Shown: positions 45,402-54,396 of the stretch, piece by piece
How the letters are laid out: each line of letters begins with the position of its first letter
How positions within the stretch are numbered: the stretch's first letter is position 1
Source: Halocatena marina
GTDB taxonomy: Archaea; Halobacteriota; Halobacteria; Halobacteriales; Haloarculaceae
Assembly (NCBI RefSeq): GCF_025913575.1
Contig: NZ_CP109785.1
Coordinates: 1,240,001-1,304,000 of the forward strand
Length of the DNA: 64,000 bases
Reading direction: 5' to 3'
Translations under genes and position numbers: made by a program
The notes under the pieces: generated by a model
Told to the model about the DNA's origin: nothing
Seen by the model: the letters and a program-made list of their open reading frames with translations, nothing else
The model's database searches: none

Positions 45402-47665
45402 TGACTGAAACCAACGAAGAACTTGCGAAAGATCTCGGGCTACTCTCGGTACTGACGATCGGTGTCGGGACGATGGTCGGTGCAGGCATCTTCGTGCTGC
45501 CGGGTGAAGCGGCTGTGGCAGCCGGGCCGGCCGTTGCACTCTCGTTCATTGTTGGAGGTGTTATTTCGCTGTTCACAGCGCTCTCTGCCTCTGAACTGGG
45601 AACAGCGATGCCAAAGGCCGGTGGAAGCTATTACTACGTAAACCACGCCTTAGGACCACTGTTCGGCTCGGTTGCTGGCTGGGGCAACTGGATGGGACTT
45701 GCCTTCGCCTCTGCGTTCTACACCCTCGGGTTCGGCGAGTATCTGGCCACGTTCCTTCCACTCCCTAACCTTATGTTCGGGTCTGTCGGTTTGACTTCGT
45801 TTCAGGTTGGTGCGCTCTTAGCAGGTGCTGCGTTCATCGCCATCAACTACATCGGCGCGAAAGAGACCGGCAGTGTCCAGATCGTAATTGTTACGATCCT
45901 TGTCGCTATCCTTACAGTCTTCTCGATTCTCGGTCTCTTTCAGGCGGATATCTCGACACTTCGGCCGTTTTTCCCGGCAGAAGCGGGAGGCGCTGCCGCT
46001 ATCCTCCCCGCAACAGGTCTCGTATTCGTCTCATTCCTCGGATTCGCAAAAATCACGACTGTCGCCGAGGAGCTGAAAAATCCTGGACGGAACCTACCGC
46101 TGGCCGTCGTCGGCAGCGTGGTGATTGTGACGGTGATGTACGGTATCATCATGGTGGTACTGATGGGTGTGGTTAACTGGCAGCAGCTTGGCCCATCGTT
46201 CACTACAACCCCCGTTTTGGATGTCGCCGAAATCGCCTTCGGAACGTTCGGTCTCGCGGGTATCGGTGTTGGCATGTTGACGTTTGCGGGACTGTTAGCA
46301 ACCGCCTCCAGCGCGAATGCGAGTATCCTCGCTTCTTCGAGAATTAACTTTGCGATGGGACGAGACAAGCTCATCTCAGACAAACTCAACGCGATCCATC
46401 CCAATTTCGCTACCCCGTATCGGAGCATCGCGGTTACGGGTGCGCTCATCCTCCTGTTCATTATTGTGGGTGACGTGAAGACGCTCGCAAAAGCCGGTAG
46501 CGTCCTCCACCTCATCGTCTACGGACTACTCAACATCGCACTCATCGTGATGCGTCAGGCCGACGTCGAGGAGTACCAGCCCGAATTCGAGGTGCCGTTA
46601 TACCCGGTGGTGCCGATCGTCGGCGCTGTTACATCGTTTGGACTAATCGCGTTCATGGAACCGATTGAGATTGCGCTTTCACTGGTGTTCGTCGCCGGCG
46701 GACTCATTTGGTATTTCGTCTATGCTCGAGGGATAGCCGAAAAGAAAGGGATCCTGAGCCAGTATATTCTCGACCGATCGGAGGAAATGCCGCCGGCTGC
46801 GGTTTCGGCTGCGAGTACGGTTCAACCCGATGGTGGCGAGTTTCGGGTAATGGTTCCACTTGCAAACCCACAGACAGAGAAAGATCTCATCACGCTAGCG
46901 AGCGCTGCCGCAAAGCAGCGAGGTGGAACCGTCGATGCGGTCCATGTCGTCACAGCGCCCGACCAAACTGCGCTTCAATACGCCGCCGATCACGTCGATG
47001 AGCTTGAAGAAGATTATCACGCGATACTCGACGAAGCGAAACAGGACGCCGAAACATTCGGCGTCGACGTTGAAACCCACACGGTCCTCTCACACCGGCT
47101 GTTCAAAGGGATCTTCGACGCAGCCGAGTCACATCAAGCGTCGCTCGTTGTCATGGGATGGAATGAAGAGACGCATGGCCTCTCAGGACGGGTTGAAGGC
47201 ACTTTCGACGAGCTGACCGATGAGTTGCCGTGTGATTTCTTGGTTCTCAAAGATCGTGGGTTTGACCCTGATAAGATTCTCGTGCCGACAGCAGGCGGAC
47301 CGGATTCGGACCTCTCTGCTGAAGTTGCAAAACTGTTACAGACTGAGTACGATTCAGATGTCACGCTCCTTCACGTCGCTGACTCGAAGGAAGAGGGAAC
47401 CGTCTTCCTTGAGGACTGGGCAGACACTCACGGCTTCGCGGACGCGACGTTACAAGTCGAAACCGGAGATATCGAGTCCGAAATTGAGCGAGCAGCTGAC
47501 AGCAGCACGATGGTGATCATCGGTGCGACTGAGCGCGGACTTCTCTCGCGGTTAGTCCGTGGCAGCTTGGTGTTGGATGTCGTCGACGATGTCGAGTGTT
47601 CTGTGCTCCTCGCCGAACGACCACGAACAAAGACACTGATCGATCGACTAATCGGAGATAAATAA
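45401..47665 (+). CDS. APC-superfamily amino-acid permease fused to two C-terminal Usp domains
   Basis: 754 residues. The APC signature (GVGTMVGAGIFVLPGEAA) opens about twelve membrane helices to residue ~455. Two Usp-like domains follow, roughly 480-605 (FRVMVPLANPQTEKDLITLA ... VVMGWNEETHGLSGR) and 620-745 (ILVPTAGGPDSDLSA ... VIIGATERGLLSRLVRGS). The transporter imports amino acids or amines. The cytoplasmic Usp pair probably senses nucleotides, and the separate Usp encoded upstream may join it. The Lrp regulator upstream fits amino-acid control. Confidence 0.92.
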   Translation: MTETNEELAKDLGLLSVLTIGVGTMVGAGIFVLPGEAAVAAGPAVALSFIVGGVISLFTALSASELGTAMPKAGGSYYYVNHALGPLFGSVAGWGNWMGLAFASAFYTLGFGEYLATFLPLPNLMFGSVGLTSFQVGALLAGAAFIAINYIGAKETGSVQIVIVTILVAILTVFSILGLFQADISTLRPFFPAEAGGAAAILPATGLVFVSFLGFAKITTVAEELKNPGRNLPLAVVGSVVIVTVMYGIIMVVLMGVVNWQQLGPSFTTTPVLDVAEIAFGTFGLAGIGVGMLTFAGLLATASSANASILASSRINFAMGRDKLISDKLNAIHPNFATPYRSIAVTGALILLFIIVGDVKTLAKAGSVLHLIVYGLLNIALIVMRQADVEEYQPEFEVPLYPVVPIVGAVTSFGLIAFMEPIEIALSLVFVAGGLIWYFVYARGIAEKKGILSQYILDRSEEMPPAAVSAASTVQPDGGEFRVMVPLANPQTEKDLITLASAAAKQRGGTVDAVHVVTAPDQTALQYAADHVDELEEDYHAILDEAKQDAETFGVDVETHTVLSHRLFKGIFDAAESHQASLVVMGWNEETHGLSGRVEGTFDELTDELPCDFLVLKDRGFDPDKILVPTAGGPDSDLSAEVAKLLQTEYDSDVTLLHVADSKEEGTVFLEDWADTHGFADATLQVETGDIESEIERAADSSTMVIIGATERGLLSRLVRGSLVLDVVDDVECSVLLAERPRTKTLIDRLIGDK

Positions 47666-47938
47666 CAGACCGTACGCGTCTGCTGCTAACTGCGGCTATT
47701 ATCTATCTCGTTTGCGCTCGTGATTGTCGATAATTCCATCATCCAATGGGCGGACGAGTCGGTAACAGTAGCAATTCACGATGACCTGTTTGGTGGGACC
47801 ATGCTGGCTGCTCGGACGGGCTCTTGTCTCTCCGCACACGAGCCGCCGATTGGATCCCGTGACTCTCGATTACCGACACGAGTGTCAGCAGATTCAAACG
47901 AAACTATGAGATATGCTCGATCACGGAGGAAACAACAC

Positions 47939-48763
47939 ATGACAACAGATGATCTAGATCTGCAGTACAGTGACGAAGAGATCAGGGATTTCATCGGGAA
48001 AGCGGTCGCTCAAGCCAGCACTCACCAGCAGCAACCGCGTTTTTATGCGGTGACAGGCAGTCACGTCTACGGCTTTGAGAGTCCCAATAGCGATATCGAC
48101 GTTCGTGGCGTTCACGTCACCCCGGCTGAGAAGTACGCGTATCTTCAGACACCAGTTGACGAAGTGACTGTCAACATGGACGGGACAACCGAAGGTTTTG
48201 AAGCCTACGCCGAGATAGACCTCCGTAGTTACGAACTCAAAAAATTTGGATCCTTACTAGCGAAAGCTAACTACAATGTCATCGAGCTGGTGTTCGAAGC
48301 GCCGACGGTGATGAACGGACTATCATTAGAGATGGATGCCCTAGAAGCGCTCATCCGGAAGCATCTCCCGATGAATGTTTCTCATGCCTATCTTGGGATG
48401 GCAAAATCGAACTATTATAAGCATCTAGATCCCGAAAAAGCGAAGAGCTACGATCCGCGGCCGAAGAAATTTCTCTACGTCTACCGAGGACTTCTCGGCG
48501 CACAGTACGTCCTTGGGCATGAGGACATCGAGGCGAATATCCACACGTTGGCCACCGAGGTCGACGGTGGTGACCCGGCGCTTGTCACAGATCTGATCGA
48601 TCACAAACGGGAGGCAAACGATCCGTTCGTCTCCGATGCGCTCGAAGAGCGAGCACGAACAGCCATCGTCGAGCAGTTCAACGCACTCGATGCGTTGCCT
48701 AAGCCCCAGAAAGTTGGTTACAGAGAGGAGATCGACAAATGGATGCACAACGTTAGGATCTGA
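47939..48763 (+). CDS. DNA polymerase beta-superfamily nucleotidyltransferase
   Basis: 274 residues. The catalytic pattern GSHVYGFESPNSDIDVRG (G-S ... S-D-x-D) lies near residue 37, and a helical C-terminal half (VSHAYLGMAKSNYYKHLD) follows. It matches the YcgL-like predicted nucleotidyltransferases, some of which occur in RNA repair or phage-associated settings; the substrate is unknown. The GGAGGA at 47926-47931 places the start at ATG 47939. A longer in-frame reading from 47720 is not supported. Monocistronic. Confidence 0.8.
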   Translation: MTTDDLDLQYSDEEIRDFIGKAVAQASTHQQQPRFYAVTGSHVYGFESPNSDIDVRGVHVTPAEKYAYLQTPVDEVTVNMDGTTEGFEAYAEIDLRSYELKKFGSLLAKANYNVIELVFEAPTVMNGLSLEMDALEALIRKHLPMNVSHAYLGMAKSNYYKHLDPEKAKSYDPRPKKFLYVYRGLLGAQYVLGHEDIEANIHTLATEVDGGDPALVTDLIDHKREANDPFVSDALEERARTAIVEQFNALDALPKPQKVGYREEIDKWMHNVRI

Positions 48764-49361
48764 ATCTGTTGATGGATCATCTCTGTCCATTGATTGCTCC
48801 TGTCGGCTGCTTTTGCTACCTAGTCAAAAATTAAAACATACTATTTGACTACATCCACACATTGATATTTAGATACGAATGCAAAAATCTGGGTGACATC
48901 ACCAAATATATCTGAAAACAATATTAATATAATATGAGCCATTATCTTTGAGAGTCAAAAACAGGTGTCTCGTATGATAATCTAGAAAATAGAGAATTTC
49001 AAAGCAGATAGCACGTCGTCAGAGGTTCTCTAACTGATCAGATCGCGCATCTACATTCCTTACTACTGTTATGATATTTACTACGGACAATCATAGAACG
49101 CAATCGTTGTTATATCCATCTTTAGTATTTTTGTTCAGTATTCACGCACGTATCTTTGAATCTATTGGAGAGGATATTTCAGAAAATAATATAGCATACA
49201 CTGTATATCACTATACTGTTAGGTATTAGAAAGTAACAAAATTGTATTACTCAAAACCGTCTATCGAAACAGATTAATAAAACGTATATTGAGTGTTTGT
49301 CATCCCTTGATACTATACAACTCGAAAGAGTATCCTCGACCGCTTTCGTCGAGAAAAACCA
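48764..49361. other. AT-rich gap, no gene
   Basis: 598 bases of very AT-rich DNA between convergent genes. No coding frame, RNA gene or repeat recognised. Confidence 0.5.
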
Positions 49362-50219
49362 TCATTCGGCCCACTCAGGTGGAACGATGCCTGGCTGTTT
49401 GATATCGAGTCGATCTCCAACACGCACCATTTCGATAACGTTCGGATACCGAAAGGAAACCGCGTGGTCATGGAGGACTTTCGGGTCAGTTTCGAAACCC
49501 TTCCAGAGGTTGTAATGGGTGGGAACGAGCCGTTCGACGCCCAGCGCAACTGCCGCTTTAATCATCTCATTTCCGTCCATGTACCATCGGGTCGGCTTGA
49601 CCCTCACCTCGTCAGGTGGAGTGAACGGCCCAACAGTACCGAACGCAAACGCAGCGAGTGTGATATCAAATCGCTCACCGATAGCGATGAATTGATCAGT
49701 ATACTTCGTATCTCCACCGTGGTAGAACGTCCCCGATGCGTGTTCGATGACGAATGAGACCGGTTCGACCGCATCAGTATCGTTCGCGGCGAACACGTAC
49801 ATGGTGAGGTCACCGACCTCGAATGTGTCACCGGGTTTCACCGTCGATCGCTGGGGTGGCGGGATCCGGAGTGGTCCATCGTAATCCGGATTTATGAAAC
49901 ACGTCTCCGGAGCATGTATCGTAGCGTCGAGGCTCTCTCCCAGAGGAATATACGACGGAGGGTGCATGTGGTCGACGTGCTCGTGAGTAATGAGGATTGC
50001 ATCGCACAGCGTCGCGTCGCTTGGATCCATAGGTATTGGGCATATTCGAACTGCATCCGAGCGGTGTTCTCCGATTCCGAAATATGGATCGATATACATG
50101 GTTGTGGTTGCGGTTCGGATAATGAAGCCTGTCGCGCCGAGATACCAGATTGATAGTCCACCAATCACTGCGTTCTCTACCTCCTCGATGAACCATTCAT
50201 CCCACGTCGACCGAATCAT
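49362..50219 (-). CDS. Metallo-beta-lactamase-fold hydrolase, UlaG-like
   Basis: 285 residues. The metal motif HxHxDH is in ILITHEHVDHMHPPS, with later ligands in FYHGGDTKYTD and PTHYNLWKGF. It begins with the strand pattern LSIWYLGATGFIIRTATTTMY. Relatives include L-ascorbate-6-phosphate lactonase (UlaG) and N-acyl-phosphatidylethanolamine hydrolase-type enzymes; a sugar lactonase is a reasonable guess given the sugar-acid-dehydratase-like gene 3 kb away, but that is inference. Confidence 0.85.
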   Translation of the reverse strand: MIRSTWDEWFIEEVENAVIGGLSIWYLGATGFIIRTATTTMYIDPYFGIGEHRSDAVRICPIPMDPSDATLCDAILITHEHVDHMHPPSYIPLGESLDATIHAPETCFINPDYDGPLRIPPPQRSTVKPGDTFEVGDLTMYVFAANDTDAVEPVSFVIEHASGTFYHGGDTKYTDQFIAIGERFDITLAAFAFGTVGPFTPPDEVRVKPTRWYMDGNEMIKAAVALGVERLVPTHYNLWKGFETDPKVLHDHAVSFRYPNVIEMVRVGDRLDIKQPGIVPPEWAE

Positions 50220-50633
50220 GGCTTGAAGTACACCCTATCGCTACATCAAATTATTGCCCTTCTGTAAATTGAAATTCGATGTTACTCTGATTGAGATCCA
50301 TAAGCTACGAACAGCAGACACAGAATGTCTACTCCCGTCGTCTGTGGGTGTAATCTCGGAGGTATTTCCTATTGAATTTCCAACAAAGCAAGCCAAATGA
50401 TTTGGTATTTAGCCCACATGCTTCAGGGCTGAATCAACTAGCAGTGGAAGATAGTAGGTGGTAATCCGCTTTGATACTAAAGCCAGTGATTCAGTATACC
50501 CTAAGGGAAGGATCGATACCTCCATCTGAATCGTGTGCATCTTCTTGCGACTAGCGCTGTAGTTTCTCGTCTGCTCTTTGTCGTTGGATGGCGGCAGCGT
50601 TTTTACACCCCTCATCCATTGTACTGGTAGCAT
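50220..50633. other. Divergent gap with promoter of the E1-alpha gene
   Basis: 414 bases without a gene. TTTTTACA (50599-50606) lies about 30 bases before the ATG at 50634 and is a likely TATA box for a leaderless mRNA. Nothing else recognised. Confidence 0.45.
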
Positions 50634-51737
50634 ATGTCATATGATGTATTCGATTGGGGACGTGACGATCCTGTGCAGGTGCTTGATCCAGACGGTCGCG
50701 TCGTCTCCTCAGAACTACTTCCAGAACTCGAAGACGAGACGTTAACAGCAATGTACCGTGACATGCGCTTTTGCCGACGGTTCGACGAGCGCATGATCAG
50801 TCTGCAGCGTCAGGGGCGGATCGGGACGTACTCCTCACTGGCTGGTCAGGAGGGATCGCAGATCGGATCAACGTACGCCCTGCGCGATGAGGATACGCTC
50901 TTCTATCAGTACCGCGAACACGGTGCTCTCGTCGCTCGTGAACTTCCGTGGGAGTATCTGATATACTGGATGGGAAACGAAGATGGCAACGCGGCCCTAG
51001 CGGATGTAAACGTCTTTCCACTCAATATCACGATTGGAGACCATCTTCCCCACGCTGTCGGATGGGCGTGGGCATCAAAACTGAACGGCGACGATCGGGC
51101 GACTGTCGTCCATTTCGGTGACGGTGCCACCTCCGAAGGAGATTTTCACGAAGGAATGAACTTCGCCGGGGTATTCGACACACCCACAATATTCATTTGT
51201 AACAACAATCAGTGGGCAATCTCGGTACCGCGCCATCGACAGACAGCGTCCAAAACACTGTCTCAGAAGGCAACAGCGTATGGATTTGAAGGAATTCAGG
51301 TCGACGGAATGGACCCACTCGCAATGTACGTGGTGACGAAGGCCGCTCGTGAGAAGGCTGTTGAAGGTAACGGATCCCGGCCCACACTGATTGAGGCGAT
51401 CCAATACCGCTTTGGTGCCCACACGACTGCTGATGATCCTTCAGCGTATCGCGACGAGGAAGAAGTCGAACGGTGGCGCGAGCGTGACCCACTCGATCGA
51501 TTTGAGGCTTTTCTTTCCCATCAAGGAATCATCGATACTGAGTGGCTTGCGAAAATGGAGGACGAAATAGAGGAGACAATCACTGCACTCGTAGATCGGG
51601 CCGAGGAGTACAGGGCTGATCCAGACAGTATTTTCACGGATGTCTACGCCGAACGACCCGATCGACTCGAAGAGCAACGGAAGTATCTGTATCGACTCCG
51701 TGAACAGTATGGTGACGATGCGTTGTTGACAGATTAG
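50634..51737 (+). CDS. Thiamine-dependent 2-oxoacid dehydrogenase E1 alpha subunit, orphan
   Basis: 367 residues. Decarboxylating subunit of pyruvate or branched-chain 2-oxoacid dehydrogenase. The ThDP motif GDGATSEGDFHEGMNFAG ... CNNNQWAIS is complete, and so are the substrate-entry segments FYQYREHGALVARE and the phosphorylation-loop-like RFGAHTTADDPSAYR. Genes for E1 beta, E2 and E3 normally follow, but the next gene is an unrelated IclR regulator on the other strand. The protein must pair with a beta subunit encoded elsewhere or work differently. Haloarchaea are known to carry several such paralogues with unclear substrates. Confidence 0.9.
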   Translation: MSYDVFDWGRDDPVQVLDPDGRVVSSELLPELEDETLTAMYRDMRFCRRFDERMISLQRQGRIGTYSSLAGQEGSQIGSTYALRDEDTLFYQYREHGALVARELPWEYLIYWMGNEDGNAALADVNVFPLNITIGDHLPHAVGWAWASKLNGDDRATVVHFGDGATSEGDFHEGMNFAGVFDTPTIFICNNNQWAISVPRHRQTASKTLSQKATAYGFEGIQVDGMDPLAMYVVTKAAREKAVEGNGSRPTLIEAIQYRFGAHTTADDPSAYRDEEEVERWRERDPLDRFEAFLSHQGIIDTEWLAKMEDEIEETITALVDRAEEYRADPDSIFTDVYAERPDRLEEQRKYLYRLREQYGDDALLTD

Positions 51738-51770
51738 CGTTCTTTTGCCTAAATGAGGAATATGTATGCA

Positions 51771-51923
51771 TTATAGATTTTCAAAGAGGTAGGACACGGA
51801 CACATCGCCATCTGTGTAGGTACCAAAGATCATCAACCTCGTGTGATTGCTCTCGTGTTCGTGCTCAAGGATATCATGGGAATTGCCAAGGACAAATGAC
51901 CACTCAGGAATTGAGTTCGTCAT
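51771..51923 (-). CDS. Possible 50-residue protein
   Basis: ATG 51923 to TAA 51771. The translation (MTNSIPEWSFVLGNSHDILE ... and IFGTYTDGDVSVSYLF) has protein-like composition with acidic residues. It converges on the E1-alpha gene. A further minus-strand frame immediately upstream (51904-52161) is open but of doubtful composition; the two could be pieces of one broken gene. No family recognised. Confidence 0.3.
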   Translation of the reverse strand: MTNSIPEWSFVLGNSHDILEHEHESNHTRLMIFGTYTDGDVSVSYLFENL

Positions 51924-52297
51924 CGATCATCGTTGGAGTCCACAACGATGTAGGATATCGTATCAGTACCTTTCGATCACGTATTTTTATTCCAGGTGAT
52001 ATTTTCCTCATCTCACTAAACCAGCTCCCACCAAAACGTCGATAGCAGAGCTGTAAACCTCTACGACTGGGTATTACACGTGTACCGTTGTAATTATCGG
52101 TGCCAATCGCTGCTGTCGATCGGGGTATATTCAAGCTTTGATTGACAGCTCTGGACATCATTCCAACCGGTGAGTCTCAAATCTGAGCACTACTATGAGC
52201 CAGAATCATTCGAACACGCCACTAAATCATGTAGTATTCATCTACGGTAATAAGAATATATCCGTTGCCTTCGTGTTCACAACATCGAAACAGTGGG
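51924..52297. other. Gap without supported gene
   Basis: 374 bases between the possible small gene and the IclR gene end. The open minus-strand frame at 51904-52161 is mentioned with the small gene; nothing else is seen. Confidence 0.4.
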
Positions 52298-53050
52298 TCA
52301 CATATCAGTGACGAATCGGTTGACCGTGCTAATAATGATTCCGGGAATATCTTCTTCGAATCGTTTGCTCTTCATTCGATTGCCGTTCCCTGCGACGTAA
52401 ACGGCACCGATCACACGTTCATCATGTTTGATAGGGACTGCCACAGCTCGGTGACCGAGCCGTTGTTCACCACGTTCGAACGCAATTCCCCGATCTGCGA
52501 TTTGGGTGAGTCGCTCCTGTAGCTTCGTTCGGGTTGTTAACGTTCGATCTGTCTTCGGAGGAAGGCCGGTTTGTTCGATTATCTTGTCAACTCTATCATC
52601 GGGTAACTCTGCGAGGATCGCCTTTCCAGGTGCACTACAGTGTAGATACCGAGAATTCGTACGGTCGTCTGTAGGACGGTTGGAGGGCCACGCACGGTAG
52701 AGGTCAATAGCGTATCCCTTCCTTTCGATCAGTATTCCCGCTGTCTGGTCAGTCACTTCTGCGAGGATATCAATATGTGGCTTTGCCATAACGTACTCAG
52801 TGTTACCGATCCGGGCGGCTTCACCGAGACCGGCGAAACTAATTCCTAATTCGTATTTACGATTCTTTTTGCGTACATAACCGAGCTCACACAGCGTATT
52901 GAGGTGCTTGTGCGTTGTGCTTTTCGGAAGATCAAGGCTGTTGGCTAACTCTGTAACCCCAATGGGACTCTCACCCTCTGCGAGTGCCTCGACGATTGTA
53001 AAACTTGTTTGTGTTGCGTTTACCGTCTGTTGATGGTCTGAATCAGTCAT
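52298..53050 (-). CDS. IclR-family transcription regulator
   Basis: 250 residues. The winged helix is at about 12-75 (TSFTIVEALAEG, GVTELANSLDLPKSTTHKHL, ELGYVRKKNRKYELG). The IclR effector domain is at about 85-245 (HIDILAEVTDQTAGI, LHCSAPGKAILAELPD, IAFERGEQRLGHRAVAVPIKH). It probably controls the divergent enolase-superfamily gene; an inverted repeat in the gap fits its site. ATG 53050 (MTDSDHQQ) is preferred to the codon at 53062. Relatives in haloarchaea regulate pentose and sugar-acid catabolism. Confidence 0.88.
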   Translation of the reverse strand: MTDSDHQQTVNATQTSFTIVEALAEGESPIGVTELANSLDLPKSTTHKHLNTLCELGYVRKKNRKYELGISFAGLGEAARIGNTEYVMAKPHIDILAEVTDQTAGILIERKGYAIDLYRAWPSNRPTDDRTNSRYLHCSAPGKAILAELPDDRVDKIIEQTGLPPKTDRTLTTRTKLQERLTQIADRGIAFERGEQRLGHRAVAVPIKHDERVIGAVYVAGNGNRMKSKRFEEDIPGIIISTVNRFVTDM

Positions 53051-53085
53051 TGTAATTATCATTACTCTTGGAAACTAAAAGTTTT

Positions 53086-53102
53086 GTTCATATGTGATGA
53101 AC
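53086..53102. promoter_or_regulatory. Inverted repeat GTTCAT-5-ATGAAC, candidate IclR operator
   Basis: Six-base arms, GTTCAT (53086-53091) and ATGAAC (53097-53102), five bases apart. It lies 36-52 bases upstream of the IclR start and near that gene's TATA-like CTTTTAGTTT, so autoregulation is likely. The rightward gene has its own TATA-like GATATATTT (53175-53183), about 30 bases before its ATG. Confidence 0.5.
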
Positions 53103-53207
53103 GGAGTGTAGATGACATCGAACACGGTCCGTCTGCGGGCCAACAAAAGCAACAACGCAGGTTGCAGTGCCCGATAGATATATTTGAGTACAGGAAATTC
53201 ACTCTAT

Positions 53208-54359
53208 ATGAACATCACGGACTTTGAACTGTATGAAGTCCCACCACGCTGGGTATTTTTGGCAATCCGAACCGACACCGGTCTCACGGGCTGGGGAGAG
53301 CCTATCATCGAGGGTCGGGCCAAAACGGTGTGTACTGCGGTGACAGAACTGATGGAGAACTACTTCCTCGGAAAAGATCCACTTCGGATCAAGGACCACT
53401 GGGAAGCAATGTACCGAAACAACTTCTACCGGGGTGGGCCGATCCTGATGAGTGCCATTGCAGGGGTCGATCAGGCGTTGTGGGACATCAAGGGTCAACA
53501 CTATGATGTACCGGTATACGAGCTGTTGGGTGGACGCTGCCGCGATCAAGTCCAAGTGTATCAGTGGATCGGAGGGGACCGGCCCTCTGAAATCGCTGAC
53601 GAGGCCAAACAGTTGGTTGAGGCTGGTTATTCAGCTATCAAGATGGACGCCGTCGAGCGAATGCGGCCGATCGACTCCCCCGAAACAGTCACAACAGTCG
53701 CAAATCGAGTCGAGAACGTCCGCCAAGCGGTCGGCGAGAATGTCGACATCATCGTCGATTTCAGGGGTCGAGCTTCGACACCAATGGCAACGCGGCTCAT
53801 CCACGCGATCGAACCGTTCGAACCGATGTTCATCGAAGAGCCGGTGTTACCGGAGTACAACGATAATCTCGGATCGATTGCCAATACGACAACCACTCCG
53901 TTGGCGACCGGTGAACGAATGTATTCTCGATGGGATTTCAAGACACTGCTCGAATCGGGTTCTGTCGACGTCGTTCAGCCGGATATTTCACACGCAGGCG
54001 GCATCACAGAGGTCACGAGGATCGCGTCTATGGCCCACCCATACGACGTGTCGGTGGCGCTCAACTGCCCGATCGGACCGATTGCGCTTGCTGCTTCCAT
54101 GCAGGTGTGCGCCTCGATCCCGAATCTTCTCATTCAAGATCATGGATTTGCCTTCTCCGAAGCGACCACTGGGCAACCATACGAATATCTCTGTGATCCA
54201 GACGTGTTCGAGTTCGAATCAGGATTCTTGTCATTGCTCTCTGAACCAGGACTTGGTCTCACGATTGACGAGGACGCTGTTAGAGAGAAAGCTGGACAGA
54301 ATATCGACTGGCACAATCCAGTCTGGCGACACGATGACGGAAGTATTGCCGAATGGTAA
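53208..54359 (+). CDS. Enolase-superfamily protein resembling galactonate dehydratase but lacking both catalytic His
   Basis: 383 residues. It aligns by eye along its length with D-galactonate dehydratase (DgoD): RWVFLAIRTDTGLTGWGEP, YRGGPILMSAIAGVDQALWD, metal ligands Asp in IIVDFRGR, Glu in FIEEPVLPE and Glu in ATGERMYSRWDF, then QPDISHAGGITE, and the ending WHNPVWRHDDGSIAEW. In DgoD the Asp ligand segment reads DFHGR and a later one PHCPLGPIALAA; here they read DFRGR and ALNCPIGPIALAA. The general acid and general base His are thus Arg and Asn. The metal site is intact. Another reaction on a sugar acid, or loss of activity, is likely. It is divergent from the IclR gene. Confidence 0.85.
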   Translation: MNITDFELYEVPPRWVFLAIRTDTGLTGWGEPIIEGRAKTVCTAVTELMENYFLGKDPLRIKDHWEAMYRNNFYRGGPILMSAIAGVDQALWDIKGQHYDVPVYELLGGRCRDQVQVYQWIGGDRPSEIADEAKQLVEAGYSAIKMDAVERMRPIDSPETVTTVANRVENVRQAVGENVDIIVDFRGRASTPMATRLIHAIEPFEPMFIEEPVLPEYNDNLGSIANTTTTPLATGERMYSRWDFKTLLESGSVDVVQPDISHAGGITEVTRIASMAHPYDVSVALNCPIGPIALAASMQVCASIPNLLIQDHGFAFSEATTGQPYEYLCDPDVFEFESGFLSLLSEPGLGLTIDEDAVREKAGQNIDWHNPVWRHDDGSIAEW

Positions 54360-54396
54360 CGGTACTATCGGGTGGGTAGCGAGCTACTCGAATCTT

